Assembly: GCF_000759675.1 (NCBI RefSeq) | Contig: NZ_BAWM01000016.1 | Location: 1-64,000 of the forward strand | DNA length: 64,000 nt | Direction: 5' to 3' | Source: Neobacillus niacini | GTDB taxonomy: Bacteria; Bacillota; Bacilli; Bacillales; Cytobacillaceae | Shown here: one piece after another, positions 61,793 to 64,000 of the stretch | How the letters are laid out: each line of letters begins with the position of its first letter | Position numbering within the stretch: the first letter of the stretch is position 1 | The notes under the pieces: generated by a model | The model's database searches: none | Told to the model about the DNA's origin: nothing | The model's input: the letters and a program-made list of their open reading frames with translations, nothing else | Made by a program: the position numbers and the translations under genes

Positions 61793-62290
61793 TTGGATTA
61801 TATCAAAAAGGTGTTTAAAGCTATCGACTCTATTTTCGAAAAATTCACATTACTATTTTTGGTAGCATTAATTTTTGTTGTAACAACACAGGTCATGACA
61901 CGGAAATTATTTAATTTTGTATTCTTTTGGTCCGAAGAAATTACACTGTTACTGCTTGCTTGGTTCGCCTTTATGGCCATTGCGATAGGCTTTCGGGAAT
62001 ATATTCATTTAGGTATTGATTCCTTTACCAACCTATTTCCTAAATCATTTAATAAAGTCTTAGATAAAATCATTAGTGCTTCTATTTTTGCTTTTGGTTT
62101 TTACCTCGTAGTCCAGGGGTGGGAGTTTACATTGTTGACGGCGGAATCAACTCTTCCAGCAACAAAACTTCCTAGTAGTATCACATATGTAGCGATGCCA
62201 ATCACAGGTGTTATGATTTGCGGTTACTCGCTCCTGCAATTCTTCAATATTAACACAACAAGACATAAGGATTTGGAGGAGGGTATGTAA
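61793..62290 (+). CDS. dctQ: TRAP transporter small membrane subunit
   Basis: A 165-residue protein with four membrane segments. The DctQ marks are VTTQVMTRKLFNFVFFWSEE (second segment) and MAIAIGFREYIHLGIDSF. The TTG start at 61793 has a G7 run six bases upstream. One base separates its stop from the start of dctM. TRAP systems carry organic and sugar acids with sodium. The operator shared with uxaC suggests a uronate or aldonate. Confidence 0.92.
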   Translation: MDYIKKVFKAIDSIFEKFTLLFLVALIFVVTTQVMTRKLFNFVFFWSEEITLLLLAWFAFMAIAIGFREYIHLGIDSFTNLFPKSFNKVLDKIISASIFAFGFYLVVQGWEFTLLTAESTLPATKLPSSITYVAMPITGVMICGYSLLQFFNINTTRHKDLEEGM

Positions 62291-62291
62291 A

Positions 62292-63587
62292 ATGGACACG
62301 AACACAATCGGAATTATTATCTTACTTTCAAGCTTTGTTATTCTAGTCCTGCTTCGTTTTCCGATTGCTCTTACGCTTGTGGCATCGTCCTTGCTAACAG
62401 TAATCTATATGAAAATTCCGCTTCCGGTTATTGGCCAACAAATGGTTCAAGGAATGAACTCCTTTTCCCTGCTAGCCATCCCATTCTTTATCCTGACAGG
62501 ACAAATAATGAGTGAAGGGGGACTAGCAACAAGGATCGTAAATTTTGCGAGTTTACTAGTAGGAAGAATACGCGGTGGACTTGCAATGGTAAATAGTGTG
62601 GCTGCCTTGTTTTTTGGGAACATCTCAGGGTCTGCAGTCGCAGATGTTTCATCCGTTGGGTCTGTTATGATTCCAATGATGAAAAAGAAAGGATACGAAG
62701 CAGATTATGCGGTTGGTGTTACCATTGCTTCGGCTATCCAAGGTGTAGTAGTACCACCAAGTCATAACCTTGTCCTTTACTCGTTAGCAGCTGGGGGAGT
62801 ATCAATCGCCAGCCTATTTATGGCAGGTATTGTACCTGGATTCATTATGTTAATTTCTCTTATGATTACAGGCTATATAATTGCTAGAAAACGAGGATAT
62901 CAGAAAGCGGACCCAGTGCCCAAATCACAAATCGGAGGTATTATCCTTCACGGTCTTTTATCCTTAAGTCCCGCAGTCATTATACTAGGCGGAATTATGA
63001 GTGGCTGGTTTACGGCCACTGAGTCAGGTGCGTTAGCGTGCTTATATTCTTTTATTCTAGCATTTGTCATTTATAGAGAAGCACCAATCTCAAGTATTTG
63101 GAAAATACTCACAAGAACAATGAGAACGGTTTCGATGGTATTTTTCTTAATTGCAGCATCTGCATCCTTTGGATGGATACTCGCCTATTTGCAAATTCCT
63201 GCTATGGTAACCGACCTGTTCTTAAGTATTTCTGATAATCCACTTATCATTTTATTGATTATCAATATTTTATTGCTCCTGCTTGGTGCGCCAATGGACA
63301 TGGCACCAATGATATTAATAATGACACCGATCCTTCTTCCAGTTGTAACGAGCTTTGGTATGGACCCTGTCCATTTCGGGATTGTCCTAATTTTAAATGC
63401 TGGAATCGGCTTATTGACACCACCAGTTGGAACCGTTTTATTTGTCGGATGTGCGATAGGAAAGGTCTCTATCCAGCAAGGTACAAAAGCCATGATGCCA
63501 TTTTTCTATGCTTTACTAGTTGTTCTGTTAATTATCACCTATATTCCAGAGGTTGTAATGTGGCTTCCAAATATGTTAGTCAAGTAG
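62292..63587 (+). CDS. dctM: TRAP transporter large permease subunit
   Basis: A 431-residue permease with about twelve membrane segments. The DctM signatures are FFILTGQIMSEGGLATRIVN, NISGSAVADVSSVGSVMIPM, VVVPPSHNLVLYSLAAGGVS and GIGLLTPPVGTVLFVG in the second repeat. It makes the transmembrane path together with DctQ. The order Q-M-P with the binding protein last is a known arrangement. Confidence 0.95.
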   Translation: MDTNTIGIIILLSSFVILVLLRFPIALTLVASSLLTVIYMKIPLPVIGQQMVQGMNSFSLLAIPFFILTGQIMSEGGLATRIVNFASLLVGRIRGGLAMVNSVAALFFGNISGSAVADVSSVGSVMIPMMKKKGYEADYAVGVTIASAIQGVVVPPSHNLVLYSLAAGGVSIASLFMAGIVPGFIMLISLMITGYIIARKRGYQKADPVPKSQIGGIILHGLLSLSPAVIILGGIMSGWFTATESGALACLYSFILAFVIYREAPISSIWKILTRTMRTVSMVFFLIAASASFGWILAYLQIPAMVTDLFLSISDNPLIILLIINILLLLLGAPMDMAPMILIMTPILLPVVTSFGMDPVHFGIVLILNAGIGLLTPPVGTVLFVGCAIGKVSIQQGTKAMMPFFYALLVVLLIITYIPEVVMWLPNMLVK

Positions 63588-63638
63588 CCTAGGAAAAATG
63601 GTGAAGATTATATAAAAAAATTAAAAGGGGTGTAGATT

Positions 63639-64000
63639 TTGATAAGTAAAAAGGTTACAGGTATTTTAGCCGCAACACTTTTAATGGGCACGATCCTTGC
63701 TGCATGCGGCGGGAAAGAAACAACGAACACAAATAGCGAGGGGAACAAAGAAGAAGAAAAACCATCCTATACGTTCCGCTTAGCCGACAATCAGCCGCCA
63801 GAATATCCGACTGTCCTTGGTGACAAAAAGTTTGCTGAATTAGTAGAGGAAAGATCAGATGGACGTATCAAAATTGAAGTCTATCCATCTGCGCAATTAG
63901 GCGATGAAAAATCAGTACTTGAACAGGTTCAACTTGGAGCCATTGAGTTTACTCGAATCAATTCTAGTCCACTTGCTGAATTCAATAATCAGTTTACTCC
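63639..64000 (+). CDS. dctP: TRAP transporter substrate-binding lipoprotein, cut by window end
   Basis: The first ~120 residues are present. A lipoprotein signal (ILAATLLMGTILAACGG, lipobox LAAC) anchors it outside the membrane. The domain starts SYTFRLADNQPPEYPTVLGD and KKFAELVEERSDGRIKIEVY, then PSAQLGDEKSVLEQVQLG, the DctP pattern for capture of carboxylate ligands. The TTG at 63639 has AAAAGGGG upstream. The arginine that would bind the carboxylate lies past the window. Confidence 0.92.
   Translation, partial: MISKKVTGILAATLLMGTILAACGGKETTNTNSEGNKEEEKPSYTFRLADNQPPEYPTVLGDKKFAELVEERSDGRIKIEVYPSAQLGDEKSVLEQVQLGAIEFTRINSSPLAEFNNQFT

Noticed and set aside
40903..64000. Search for mannonate dehydratase, altronate dehydratase, KDG kinase and KDPG aldolase
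   Set aside because: No ORF with features of these families was seen in the window; absence from the rest of the genome cannot be judged.

Overview
The window is chromosomal DNA of a low-GC, Gram-positive, spore-forming-type bacterium of the Bacillaceae. The evidence is AAGGAGG-like ribosome sites, frequent GTG/TTG starts, T-box leaders, CcpA-type cre boxes, and Bacillus-type DctS/DctR, GntK and PbuG proteins. Genus and species cannot be fixed from the sequence. No rRNA, tRNA, CRISPR array or prophage is visible.

Layout. 1-0.1 kb: the 3' end of a group II intron. 0.7-4.9 kb: a secreted pectate-lyase-like beta-helix protein, an AraC regulator and decayed small ORFs. 5-10.2 kb: C4-dicarboxylate sensing and uptake (dctS, dctR, dctA) with a split chromate transporter in between. 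10.4-13.5 kb: an aureocin/lacticin-Q-like bacteriocin remnant beside a two-gene ABC transporter and a 45-residue membrane peptide. 13.5-40.5 kb: a mosaic of housekeeping and accessory singletons (Nudix, HAD, GNAT, YggT, GGDEF, purine permease, DoxX pair, ArsR-SRPBCC, MBL-TetR, exonuclease, DinB). It also carries a Met-type T-box ahead of a second-type methionyl-tRNA synthetase, tandem T-boxes ahead of an amino-acid permease, and a duplicated leader element.

40.6-64 kb is one coherent sugar-acid region: a GPH glucuronide symporter, ROK repressor, glucuronate isomerase UxaC, 6-phosphogluconate dehydrogenase, an AraC-controlled block of two Gfo/Idh/MocA dehydrogenases and two TIM-barrel isomerases, a second ROK repressor, a LarA-superfamily protein, an SDR of the fructuronate-reductase type, LarE, gluconokinase, LarB, a split LarC, and a TRAP transporter cut by the window end.

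The main hypothesis is that these genes form a nickel-pincer variant of glucuronate catabolism: glucuronate to fructuronate (UxaC), to mannonate (SDR), to gluconate by C2 epimerisation (LarA homologue, with its cofactor made by LarB/LarC/LarE), to 6-phosphogluconate (GntK), to ribulose-5-phosphate (Gnd). This would bypass mannonate dehydratase and the KDG branch, none of which is encoded here. Four promoters in the region (symporter, uxaC, larA-like, TRAP) share a TTGACG-N17 core promoter followed by a 25-bp XylR-like palindrome, and each has a cre-like box. This ties them into one regulon under the two ROK repressors and carbon catabolite control.
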